Below are positions 40,901 through 51,100 of a stretch of 64,000 nucleotides of DNA, piece after piece. A program made the translations under genes and the position numbers. Numbering within the stretch: the stretch's first letter is position 1; each line of letters begins with the position of its first letter. The notes under the pieces were generated by a model. The model was given only the letters and a program-made list of their open reading frames with translations, did not search any database and was not told the origin of the DNA. The stretch is from Paragordius varius (lineage: Eukaryota; Nematomorpha), in the NCBI GenBank assembly GCA_964247055.1, contig OZ176052.1, forward strand, positions 6,634,001 through 6,698,000, read 5' to 3'.

Positions 40901-42489
40901 TAGGGATTTTAGCTATCGAATGATATATAATTCATTAACATTTATTTTTTGCTGCGTACCATGCATGGTAAAGATAATATCAATAGTTTTGTAAAATAAT
41001 ATTTTTTGTTAATTACAATTATATGATATAGTAAGTAGATTTAATTTTATTAAATCAAAAGTTCCAATTTTTGAGTAGCATTACAGTGGCTATAATTAAT
41101 TAGTTTGCAGTATTTGCAATCAAATATCAATTCGGTCGTTATGCTCAACTTATCAGTTTTAACAAATCTTTTCATGATAAATATATTGTAAAAAATTGTT
41201 ACACAAATAACTTACAAACAAACTGTGCTAGTTTTATGAATCCCTAAAATTTTGGGTTCAAAAAATTATCAATAATCGGCAGCTTCTTGAGTGAATTTTT
41301 TTAATATATTGAGTACCTCGCACATAAACTGAACATATTTTAAATTTCGCCAAGGTTAAACCAAAAATTGATATATTATTATAATTAAATGGCTGTTTAT
41401 TGTATTAATTTTTTTATTAATAGATATGATTTAACAGGGGATACACATGGGCATTTATCTGTATTTGTCCCTAATTTACCTTTATACCCCGATAACATAA
41501 AGTTCACACCGCATGGCTATTCATTCTGGGTAACTGCAGCAGCTCTGAGAGCACAGGGATACTTTTCATTTTTAGATTCGTATGCTAGCCGTCCCCAACT
41601 AAAGCGATATCTTTTTAAAGTAATTTTGATAATATTCATCTGACTCAATCTAAAAAATAATAGAAAATGGTTTTTAATTGGTTATTATAATTTCCGTGTG
41701 CCGGTTTGGAAAATGTTTTTTTGATTTTCATAGTTTGGTGGTAAACTTAACAGCTTTTAAACAGTAAAAGGTTAGATACATTGCATTCAGGGAAAGAAAA
41801 CTAAAAACATTAAAAGGAGTTAACAAGTTTTAATACAAAATACTAATACTCAGTTTTAAAAACAAGCATTTTTAGACAAAACTGAGATTTCAATTACATT
41901 TTCAAACTTTAAAACACAATTTTATGCGATAAGATCTACTTTTAATTGTATAGAAAAAATTTTCGCATTAAGCTTTAGTTAATTTATATTGCTAATATTT
42001 CAAAAAATAACCTAAACTATGTTGATTATATTGATTTATATTATTCGAAAAATGTTCATAAACAGCTAACTGCTTAAAATTAATTTTTAGTTTATTTTCC
42101 TTATATGCCATGTTAACTCTTTTTTCTGATTTTAAAAACGACTGATGAGTTTTATTCCAGAAAAAAAATAATCTTTTTTTAACTTTAAATTGGCACACTA
42201 TGATACATGTATACTATATAATATAATAATATCTTTTAATCCTTCTATTTTAATAATTTAGTTTTTATCCCCAAATTTTCTGTCCCGATATTTGCGAAAA
42301 TATGGTTTGATTTTGGAAATTGACACGGAAACTGGAAATATTACACGATCCCTGCATGATCCTTCGGGAAAACATGTGTATGAAACTAGTGAAGCCTTTC
42401 AACATAACAATATTTTATATATTGGATCGTTTGAGGCACCATTTTACTCAACATTAAATTTATCTCAGTATTCAAATAATAATAGATAA
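32000..42489 (+). CDS. APMAP: Adipocyte plasma membrane-associated protein-like (strictosidine synthase-like propeller)
   Basis: Eight exons: 32000-32112, 34493-34611, 35327-35419, 35963-36082, 36986-37154, 37785-37919, 41424-41619 and 42262-42489. All phases close, giving 390 residues (human APMAP has 416). Residues 1-27 form a signal anchor (KKLNIFFIFVFIILFIVLTF), so this is a type II membrane protein. A six-bladed propeller follows. Clear matches to APMAP, in order, are YGPES, CGRPLG, YVADAYLGIF, YFTSSSSKW, DGK, FPNGLLLNP-EDFLLISET, YPDNI, SRYLRKYGLILEID, SLHDPSGK and LYIGSFEAPF. Family members are linked to arylesterase activity in animals; the plant strictosidine synthase reaction is not implied. 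Introns grow from 0.5 to 3.5 kb by transposon insertion. The donor of intron 6 (AA then gttttt) is weak, but frame and homology require it. The start was chosen as the ATG giving the anchor; it lies 11 nt after a splice-acceptor-like ctag. Confidence 0.93.
32304..33433. mobile_element. hAT-type non-autonomous transposon in APMAP intron 1
   Basis: The ends are CAGGGCTTGGA inverted repeats, flanked by a perfect 8-bp duplication, CTTTAAAC (32296-32303 and 33434-33441). The outer 200 bp on each side are full of GAACCGGTT-type words. The interior (about 32640-33140) belongs to the repeat family also present at 15790-16450. No transposase frame. The perfect duplication suggests it is younger than the neighbouring repeats. 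Confidence 0.87.
33442..33800. repeat. Truncated copy of the interior of the adjacent hAT element
   Basis: Starting just beyond the target duplication, this stretch again shows TATTATGGTTGG, TACGTTTTACCAGCAAA, TTATCTAATAC and a final ACTACT block in the order seen inside the element (32840-33130). It lacks the CAGGGCTTGGA ends. It is a separate, older fragment into or beside which the complete element inserted. Confidence 0.55.
34922..35208. mobile_element. Small hAT-like MITE in APMAP intron 2
   Basis: The left end (C)AGGGGTTTTCAACATGCGG and the right end (complement AGAGGTGTCCAACACAAATGG) form imperfect inverted repeats. Flanks TTTAAAGC (34914-34921) and GTTAAAGC (35209-35216) agree in seven of eight bases, as an aged 8-bp duplication would. 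The same end type occurs at 19853 and at 45843-46026. Confidence 0.6.
38566..39677 (-). mobile_element. Helitron C, non-autonomous, 1.1 kb, reversed
   Basis: Read on the minus strand it begins with TCTATATATTTATAAAAATG after A (at 39677) and ends with ...GATTTACGCTAG before T (at 38566), like the copies at 8572 and 20802. The 3' hairpin region is CGTAGCAGCACGAG. About half of the internal tandem units are deleted. It lies in APMAP intron 6 inside a TA-flanked element, so it postdates that element. Confidence 0.85.
40150..40785. repeat. Interspersed repeat, copy 1 (second copy at 46609-47158)
   Basis: About 600 bp aligned in the same orientation with 46609-47158. Shared landmarks are ACTACT(A/G)AAAGAAA, TTTAAATTTATGCTTCTATC, AAAAAAGTTCCA, CAAACTACTT and AGGCCTGG. 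The right end (CTACCCCAATTTGAATCAAAGG) and the left end of copy 2 are inverted repeats. This copy carries an exact 43-bp tandem duplication (40563-40605 and 40606-40648) that copy 2 lacks. It interrupts one arm of the larger element around it. Confidence 0.6.
40563..40648. repeat. Exact 43-bp tandem duplication
   Basis: Two identical adjacent 43-bp units, each starting GAAATTTTTTTATATATTTC and ending GTGCAAA. The absence of any difference points to a recent duplication. Confidence 0.93.
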
Positions 42490-43502
42490 TATTATTTATA
42501 TATATATAATACTCACCTTTGTGTTGAAGTATAATTATATAAACAAATATTCAAATATATATCTTCATAAAATTTAGTGTCATTAGTTAGCAAAGAGATA
42601 CCAAGGCAGTTTAATTTATATTTCAATACTTATTGGAATTCACATAGAGTTACTTAAAAAATAATCAGCTCTTCCTATACCACAAGCACTATAACAACTA
42701 AAAAAGCATCAGATTCATTCATAATGATAATATTTGGATAATATTGTAAATTATTAAAGATAAAATTTAACTTTATTGCCGGTTAAAGTTACCTAATATT
42801 AATTCTCAGACATTATTCGTTCGATATGGGCAAAATAGATTATTGACTAATCATTTTAGTTTATTCATAATATTTTAATTTAACTCTCATTAATAGATCA
42901 GATCTGAATTTAAGTCTGTATTGTATTCTTTCAATTTATAAAAAAAGTTAAACCAATCAAGCTTTTTATTAGATTTTGTGCCTGATTAGGTATCTAACCT
43001 CTCTCGAATCAATGTTGCACCTTGGTTTAAAGCATAAAATGGTTTTCAATCCGCATTGAGTATATTTCGTAGCACAACTAATATGTTAAAGATTTAAAAT
43101 TAGTTGCCGTTAACCATGAAAGGGGTTTTATTAATTATTCATATAAGGAATTGTTAGACATTGCTTTATTTTTTGCAAAAACGTATTCAAACCCTTTTTA
43201 TGTAATGTGCTTAAATTAATGCCCGCGATTTCGATATAATTTATATTGTAGTGTGAGTTACATTATTATAAATTATAAATGTTGCCAAGTGAAATCAAGG
43301 TAACCTTCATTCATTTCATTTATTATTAATATGGTGTGAATTCTGAATCCAATTTATATTATTGGGTAAATTTATGGCATCGCCCACATCATAGCGCTTC
43401 CAAATGTAATTGGCTTAAAGAAAAATAAATTATTTATAAGGTTAGTTATTGATAGTTTATTTGCGGAGTATTTTTTTATTTAACACTGATTTTTTTGTTG
43501 AT
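42490..43502. other. Intergenic between APMAP and the receptor gene
   Basis: About 1 kb of AT-rich sequence holding the 3' UTR of APMAP and the promoter of the receptor. I see no clear AATAAA near the APMAP stop, no repeat and no RNA gene. Confidence 0.4.
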
Positions 43503-44636
43503 ATGAATAGCAGTCAGCATCCTTCAAACGTTACCGATTTCCATTTTATTTTTTCGAGAAACACGGTATCTTTAGTTTTGACCCCGATATCCGTCATAGG
43601 ATACATTATCCTAATTTTAGCCCTGAATAGTAAATCATTGAATTTGCTAAAAATGTATACCTCTTTCCAAATATCTTACCGAATATATATTACATTAATT
43701 TCCGTATGTAATATGATATTTTTGGTCCTTAAATGCATAATATATATGATGGACGCATCCAGTTGGATGTATGAAAATGCAATTCCATGGCGTTTTCTCA
43801 TAAGTAAAACCATCTTTTACCCAATTTATGGAATCAATAATTACATTTTATTAGTCATTTGTTTTGATATTTATTTTGCGTTGAAAGAGCCTTCGTTTTA
43901 TAAACCCGTTATGTCATCACCTACCACAAGTTTTTTATTATCCAGCATAGTTGTCATTGTGAATTTTGTCCTTGCCATACCATTCTATTTTAATTCCAAG
44001 CCATTTTGGCCAATCATTTTGACGTTTAGTTCTACCACATTTTATCACGAATATTTTTTTATCATGTACCAAATAATTGCACTAGTTTTTTATTTCTGGA
44101 TCCCGGATAGCTGTATACTTTTCATTAGTCTGTATCTATGTATCCTTAGCCAATCTTGCCAAAAATTTGGTAAAAAAATTATGCCAATACGCTATATAAG
44201 GGTAACAAAAGCAGCTCTTTCCTTCACTAAAGAGGTCAGATCATCTCCTACATGTGCTACAAATCAACTAAATAATTCTTGTATAGGCATAGGTAATACA
44301 ATCCCTACTCACTCAAATGCTATAAATCATAAGGATATGAACCGTAGAACGGTAATGAAACAGCGTGTAAAACAATTACAAAACATTTTATTGTTTGTGA
44401 CGATTGTCGCGCTAATACAAATTCTTGCATCCCTACCATGGATAATAATAGGTGAGCATTACAGACAAAAAGGTAATTATCGAGTGGCTAAGTATGCCCA
44501 CATAGTCATTGGAGTCTTTATCATGGCTCAATTCCATTTCCTACCCTTCATCATCCTGTTTGGGAATGGGAGCCGATGTCGAATACTTAAAAGCCAAATA
44601 AAAAAAATTTATGTAACGCTTTTGAATTGTTTGTAA
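43503..44636 (+). CDS. Seven-transmembrane receptor, rhodopsin-like (class A), orphan, intronless
   Basis: A single uninterrupted frame of 377 residues from MNSSQHPSN. The first ATG of the frame is used; upstream codons belong to the same open stretch but have no ATG. The short N-terminus has glycosylation sites (NSS, NVT). Seven hydrophobic spans follow at about residues 24-45, 58-84, 98-132, 143-166, 182-215, 296-320 and 332-355. Helix 3 ends in CFDIYFALKEP, where class A receptors have DRY. Helix 5 has IPDSCILFISLY, like the Pro...Tyr pattern of peptide receptors. The third inner loop is long and basic (KDMNRRTVMKQRVKQLQ), and helix 7 ends FLPFIILFGNGSRCR in place of NPxxY. The usual Cys at the start of helix 3 is not evident. 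It is too diverged to assign a ligand; a neuropeptide-type receptor is a guess. Lack of introns between two intron-rich genes is typical of tandem or retroposed receptor families. Confidence 0.85.
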   Translation: MNSSQHPSNVTDFHFIFSRNTVSLVLTPISVIGYIILILALNSKSLNLLKMYTSFQISYRIYITLISVCNMIFLVLKCIIYMMDASSWMYENAIPWRFLISKTIFYPIYGINNYILLVICFDIYFALKEPSFYKPVMSSPTTSFLLSSIVVIVNFVLAIPFYFNSKPFWPIILTFSSTTFYHEYFFIMYQIIALVFYFWIPDSCILFISLYLCILSQSCQKFGKKIMPIRYIRVTKAALSFTKEVRSSPTCATNQLNNSCIGIGNTIPTHSNAINHKDMNRRTVMKQRVKQLQNILLFVTIVALIQILASLPWIIIGEHYRQKGNYRVAKYAHIVIGVFIMAQFHFLPFIILFGNGSRCRILKSQIKKIYVTLLNCL

Positions 44637-44741
44637 ATATTTTAAAGCACCAATTATTCAATTCATATAATATTAATTTAATTTGAGATATTATTGAACA
44701 ACTTAATTTTAAATACTTAATTTGTCAGTCATAATGTACTA

Positions 44742-45035
44742 CCATTTATACCTCAAACTGACACTTGAACACATCAAATCATCCTAGACATTTCAAATTC
44801 ACCCAAAAAATAGATTATGTTTGGGATTAAAATTACCTATATTTTTTTATTTTAAAAATGAAGATTTTGTATAACACAGAAAAAATTAATAAACTATGCC
44901 ATAAAATAAATTTTATATAATTAATGAGTGAGATTAGCCTAAAAATTAATTTATTTTTAGGGTAAATTCAAAAGTGTAAAATCTTCAAGGGTAGTTTGAA
45001 GTGTTCAGTGTTAGATGAATTTGTGGTGTAAATGG
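44742..45035. mobile_element. TA-flanked MITE, copy 1
   Basis: Bounded by TA-CCATTTATA at the left and GTAAATGG-TA at the right, with CAAATTCACCC / GGGTAAATTCAAA just inside. The internal segment AATTACCTATATTTTT ... AATAAACTATGCCATAAA is shared with the copy at 50971-51206. It starts about 100 bp after the receptor stop codon and may contribute to the transcript's 3' end. Confidence 0.7.
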
Positions 45036-48000
45036 TATATATTGCTGTTTACTAAATTTTATATTGATACATTCATATATTATTGATTTGTGAATCCTTT
45101 TTTTTCTAAAAAACAACAATACAACTACTGAAACTATGATGAAAATCGTCTAAAGTTATTAGTTAAAATGAGAAATCAGGTTGGCTCTGCTAAGATCGGT
45201 TATTACATGGTGAGCACTAAAAATTATCTTTATGAAACATATTAACAAATGAATTTTAGCTGATATTTTTTCATATAATAAATACAGTTATTCTTGTTCG
45301 ACTAAATGTGCGTATAAAATGATGATTATTTCTAAGAGCAAATAATAACTATTCTTTACCCATTTTTTCTATATCCTGTAAGGGTTTGAGCAATCGGATT
45401 AATAACCATTTATATTTTGATACCCTTTTTCATCGTCCATTGTTATCGGAGGAATGACAGTGCTTTGAGTTATGGCCCAATAATCCAATATAAAGTTTTA
45501 GGGGAACAAACTTGACACTAAAATATAGGCCATAATTTTTTACCTTTTAAGATATTTTTAAGGAATTCTTTTAAAATATTCACTAGAGGAATGACGGTAA
45601 ATGCGAAAAAAATGGGTAGGAAAAATTAAGAATGTGCACCATTTTTTTCCGTTTTTTCTAACTTTTATTATATTATATTCAAAAAGTGGTTCTATAATAT
45701 AAGTGACATTTTAATGAGATGTTGAGTATATTATTTGGAACATTAAAAATATATTCAAAAATTTAATCCATTGGTTCAGATTTTGGCTCTTTAGGATATA
45801 ATTTACTTTCTCAATCATTAAAATGTTGAGTGTCCTATGGGTCAGGGGTGTCTGAAACAAATATCTTCGCTGTGCTCTGATGATTGTTTTTTCTTTATTT
45901 TGAACTTAATTTTGGACGATTTATCTTTGAAATAATCATAAATTCTTGATTGAAAAATTTTTTATTTTTTAAATATTTTTAAAGCACTTTTGCATGCCAA
46001 AAAAACGTGTTGGACATACATCCCTGCTTTAAGCTGTATACATCAGTTGTTTTGAAATCTGATTTAAGAAGCTAATCTCCTCGTAGATCCCACAAAACTT
46101 AATGGAATTTTTGCTTTGGTTAAATATACCTATGACATAGGTTTGTAATATAAATATAAAACAATGAGATATATTCTGGCAATAATAATTAGGATACCAT
46201 AGAATTGAAAAATAATAGGGAGCGGTTATCCTGCGGTTTTTGGTCGCATTAACCTTTTACGTAAAATTAATGTTTCTTTCAGTGTTTTTTCACAATAAAT
46301 AATTTTAGAAAAATAATTTAAAATTAGTTAAATATTATGTGCCGATGACAATATTCTTGCACAATATTATTTCGGTTTTGAGAGTGATAGTTGGCTCAAT
46401 TTATACATCACAGCATTTGATTAATCACAAAAATATCCATAATATTAAGCCCTTACTTTAATTACTATTTTATTTTTGGAGAAAATTATATTGTGGAGAA
46501 TCGACAGATCTTAAACTTGTAAATACTGCAGTTCTGAAAAGTGTTTTGGTTTAAATTTAAAAATAAACATAGTTTTCCTGTATTAGATAAATTACATTTT
46601 TCGAGTTTAACACTTCGATTCAAATTGGGGTATCTAAATACCTTAGACTATATTTAAGTTGAAATTTTTTAAAAAACTACTGAAAGAAACGATCCCAATT
46701 TAAATTTATGCTTCTATCATAATAAAAATTATATAAATAAGCCGAAATATCTGAATAAAATTTGGTTTTGAAAAAAAAGTTCCACATCAAACTACTTAGA
46801 AGCCATTTTTATTTTACAACATTTTTGCAAAATATCGTGTTTTGAGTTTTAAAGCTAAAATGGTAGCTAAATTTTTTTAATCACATCTAACATTGAGAAA
46901 AGAAAAAGTGGTTTATTGTAATATTTTTAAATTTAGCTAATGCATACATGTCATGTTGACTAAATTTTACTTTGGGTTTTACATTAAAATAAGTAATATA
47001 AGTATTTTGAAAAAAATTTTTATATATTCCGGTTTATTAATGTTATATAAGTGCAAAATGCGATGGTTTCTACTCCTTGCATAATGTTAAAGTATTTTAT
47101 TTTAAATAGGCCTGGGGTATCCAACTACCCCAATTTGAATCGAAGTACTACAATGAATGTGTTGTATCCAATTAACGTCCAACATATAAACAGCAAAACC
47201 AGGTTGAAAGCGAAGCAGATTTAAAAATAAATAAATATAAATGCTGATATAATATACCAAAGCTTTCTAATGTATATTTAACTTTTTATAATTTTGATTT
47301 TCTCGATGGCATTTTGGGGTAGTTTATTAACAGCTTAACGTAGTCAAACTACTGTTTTGTGTTGGTTTAAAATTTAATTATCGACCCTCATACCTTGCAA
47401 AAAAACCAATATTTATTTTTTGACTTCCATAGCTAATTTGAATATATTAACATGATAGAAGCAAAGAACTAATATTAAAATCAATAGATATTAATATGCT
47501 GTAATTTGAAGCTTATCAAATTTATTATATTTTAATAATAATATCTTTTATTGGCATGTCGTAAAATTAAAAATATATAAAATGGTGGCAAAAAAGGTTA
47601 AAATGAGGGTTTTTAAAAAATATGTCTCATGCGCAAAAACTTGAAAGAAAGTATATAGATTTGGCCATGCTAAAATTTTAATTTAATATTTAAATTATAA
47701 TTGGAATTGGGGTATAACTACCCCCAATAAGTCACGGACTTTTAATCATAATATATATTAACTTTAAAATTTAAAAATATAAAAATGGCAGCAAAATTAA
47801 TTTGAAATTTTTCTACCCATTTTTTGTCGAATATTGAATATAAATCAGCTCTGTTTTAGGCTTGGAAACTTTTCATAATGTTAAAATTCAGAAATTTATA
47901 AAAATATAATATTTGTAAATATAATTTGGTTTGATATTGCAAATTAATACATTACGAACTAAATATATTTTTAGATGTACTCCGTGACCCTATTTTTAAA

Positions 48001-48167
48001 TTTATTTCTTTTCTTTACCTATAAAAATTACTCTAAATCGTAAATATATTATAGTTATAAAATTGTTATTATATAATGTTAATCCGGCTTATCAAAATAT
48101 TCAAACAATGTCAAGTATTTTTACAAATATAAAACATTAAAAACACCTTCAAAGTTTGGTGTTACGC
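45036..48167. other. Intergenic between the receptor and LARS, repeat-rich
   Basis: No gene seen. A small hAT-like element may span 45843-46026 (CAGGGGTGTCTGAAACA at the left, CGTGTTGGACATACATCCCTG at the right), without a visible target duplication. The second copy of the interspersed repeat lies at 46609-47158, with inverted ends ACTTCGATTCAAATTGGGGT. A partial reversed relative of the 15790-16450 repeat lies at about 47250-47400. The LARS promoter must be in the last few hundred bases, but I identify no motif. Confidence 0.5.
46609..47158. repeat. Interspersed repeat, copy 2, with inverted ends
   Basis: Ends are ACTTCGATTCAAATTGGGGT and its complement ACCCCAATTTGAATCGAAGT. The body matches 40150-40785. 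No coding capacity and no clear target duplication, so it is a MITE-like element of unknown superfamily. Confidence 0.65.
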
Positions 48168-51100
48168 ATGGAAGAAAAAAAGCCAAATCTTAAAGTTAAG
48201 AAGTTAATAGATATTGAAAAACACGTACAAAAATATTGGGATGAAAACCAATTTTTCGAATCAAATGCAAATCAAAATGAGTATAAGCATATTAATTTTG
48301 ATAGATTCAAATATTTTGTCACTTTTCCCTACCCATATATGAATGGGCTACTGCATTTAGGTCATGCATTTACATTATCCAAGTGCGAAGTAATTTTAAT
48401 CGTAATTTTCAGTTTGCTATAGGATACAACCGATTAAAAGGCCGTAATTGCCTATTTCCCTTAGGATTTCATTGTACAGGGATGCCAATTAAAGTAGTAA
48501 AATATATAATTTAAGGCGTGTGCGGATAAATTAGCTAATGAAATTGAGTCTTTTGGATTTCCACCCAACTTTCCTGTTAAATTAAAAGATGAATCTGATG
48601 AACAAATTACTACAAATGTTGGAAAAAGTAAAAAAAGTAAATTAGTTGCAAAATCTGGCGATGCTAAATATCAATGGGATATTATGAAACTCCTTGATCT
48701 TTCAGACGAGGAGATATTAAAGTTTACCGATTCATATCATTGGATTGAATATTTTACTAAGGAATCGATAAAGGATGTTAAATCTTTGGGATTCAAAGTA
48801 TGAATAAAATTATTTTAAAATTTGTAATCATAATATATACCTATGGTATTTAATTTGTTTAAGTAATTTATCACATTTTTATCTACTGACATAATTGTAC
48901 GCATGAAATTGGAAATTTATATAATAGGTATTATAATTATTAAAGGGGTTATTGCTGTTAAAAATGTAATAAAATTGAATAACTTAGGTCATTTTAACAA
49001 AATATTTATCCCAAAATTAGCCAAATGTTATATATTAAATCCATAGTTGTTTTATTATAAATAAAAAAATAAATGACCGTAGTTTTGATTTATAAAACTC
49101 CTAGACTTTTTATGGTTTAAAGACAGCTGAATTTTTTTTCGGTTTTAATCCTTATTTTATACCATTATAATTTTTATAATATACCATAAGAATATGCTTG
49201 ATTTTCACTATTTAATTTTTAAAGCAAACAGTCATGATAGTACATTTGTTTGGCTTTATATTTGTTATATTTACCAGTTATCATTATTTAATTTTTGTAT
49301 GTGACCGTAGTAGCCGAATCTACGGATGTGGATATTTTTTGTGATTGGTAAATTTATTATGAGATTATTAAGGGTCCGCCAAAGTTTGCAAAATTGAAAA
49401 TTAACCAGTTGAATATTTATTGAGGCTTATAACTTGAAAATTTTTTTATTCAACAAATAATTTTTGGATAACATATGATAATTATATATATCATTTACAA
49501 CTCAAAATCACCTCCTAATAATAAATTACGTGTTTTTAGGCTAATTTAGTATGAAATATATCTATACGTCAAAGTTAACTATTTGTTTAGTATTATTTTA
49601 TTTTAAAACGAAATTTCATTTAAAATATTGAAAAATATAGGTAATTATTAATATTTATAAAAGCTTAATTTATTTTAGAATGAATTTAATTGTTTGTGGG
49701 TGAATATGAATTGTTTAAGGGTGAATTTCAATTGTTCAAGGGTGATTTTAATTGTTCAAGGGTGAATTAGAGGATTAATTGGTATATATATTAAGGTGCG
49801 CTTAGATAAAATATGAATTATTAATATATGTTTTGGGAAACGGATTTGGTTAATAAGGACCACACAGATTTTCCTTTTACATAAAAATTGGAAAAGTTTA
49901 TGATAATCATCATAAACTAATTAGTTTAAGGGGCAGTTTATTCAAAAAACTCCTTGTGAGGGGGAGGGTTTACTGTAAAACTTTTATTATTTAATTTATC
50001 TTTTTCAATAGGTTGATTGGAGACGTTCATTTATAACAACTGATCTTAATCCTTTCTATGATTCCTTTGTCCGTTGGCAATTTAATCGACTCCATCAACT
50101 TGGTAAGGTTAAATTTGGTAAGCGATATACCATATATTCTCCCAAAGATCAACAACCCTGTATGGATCATGATAGATTGAGCGGCGAGGTAAAAACGATT
50201 TAATTTTAATTCAATTTAATTTGTCAAAAATATAGATAAAAACGTGATATTAAATATAAATTAGATATTTTATAGGGAAACGTTAATATTTTTTTTAATT
50301 ATAAATAGTAATCTTAAATTTAATTTATGATAAAATAAATATTTAATTTATTTGTTATAGGGGATTGGACCTCAAGAATACACATTAATGAAGATTAAAG
50401 TTTTACAGCCCTACAATAACGCTATCAAGTAATTCAGAATGAATTTTAACATTTAACCATTTGGGTATATGTTGCTATAATATGTAAAGTTGCCTTATGA
50501 GATAGAAAAGTAATATTCAAATGTATGCCCCATTAAGTTATTTAACACAAAATTATACTTTAACGAATTTTATTTGGTAGTAATAAATTTATTAATAACC
50601 AATGATTTATCACATTATACATATCCAGACAAATGTTCAATGCATCCAACAAAATACCCGACAAACACAAAATTTCTGTCCATCTTTTAGCTGCTACCAT
50701 GAGACCTGAAACTATGTTTGGTCAAACTAATGTTTGGATTCATCCTGAATTAACTTATTTGGCTTTTCTTGGTTACGAACAGCCAGAGTTTTCTGTGGGT
50801 GAACTCACAAGTCATCACGAACTGAAAAGTAATGGAAACGATAAACACAAAAAAGTGAATTATAATATAATTTATATTTTGTCATTTTTTTTGTTTTGTT
50901 AAAGAGACCTACAATTTTTATATATTTAACCTTAATATTTATATATCATACGGTAGCCAATTATTTTATACCATTTACAGTTCAAAACCACCCTTGAATT
51001 ATTTAAATTCACCCTCAAATTATATGTTTTTAAGATTAAAAATTACCTATATTTTTATATATTTTAAAAAAATAAAAATTTCGTTTTAAATTTAATACTG

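Larger units (their letters stand above)
38027..40956. mobile_element. Long-TIR, TA-flanked DNA element in APMAP intron 6, with two nested insertions
   Basis: Flanked by TA on both sides. The left arm (38027 to about 38345) and the right arm (about 40050-40130 plus 40785-40956) are inverted copies. Matching landmarks are AATGAATCATATATCATTCGAT, CGCATTTTTTCGCATATTAGGTCAAAT, a stretch ending in CAACAAAGATTTTA, and CGGAGGGTCC. The outermost end (CACTGTGCGGCAAAAAT / CGCAGCAAAAAAT) resembles Tc1/mariner-type ends. A Helitron (38566-39677) sits in the middle and another repeat (about 40150-40785) interrupts the right arm. No transposase recognised. The superfamily is uncertain. Confidence 0.55.

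Noticed and set aside
41992-42198. Minus-strand 68-codon frame between APMAP exons 7 and 8
   Set aside because: Lys-, Asn- and Phe-rich chance frame in an AT-rich intron, without splice context or similarity.
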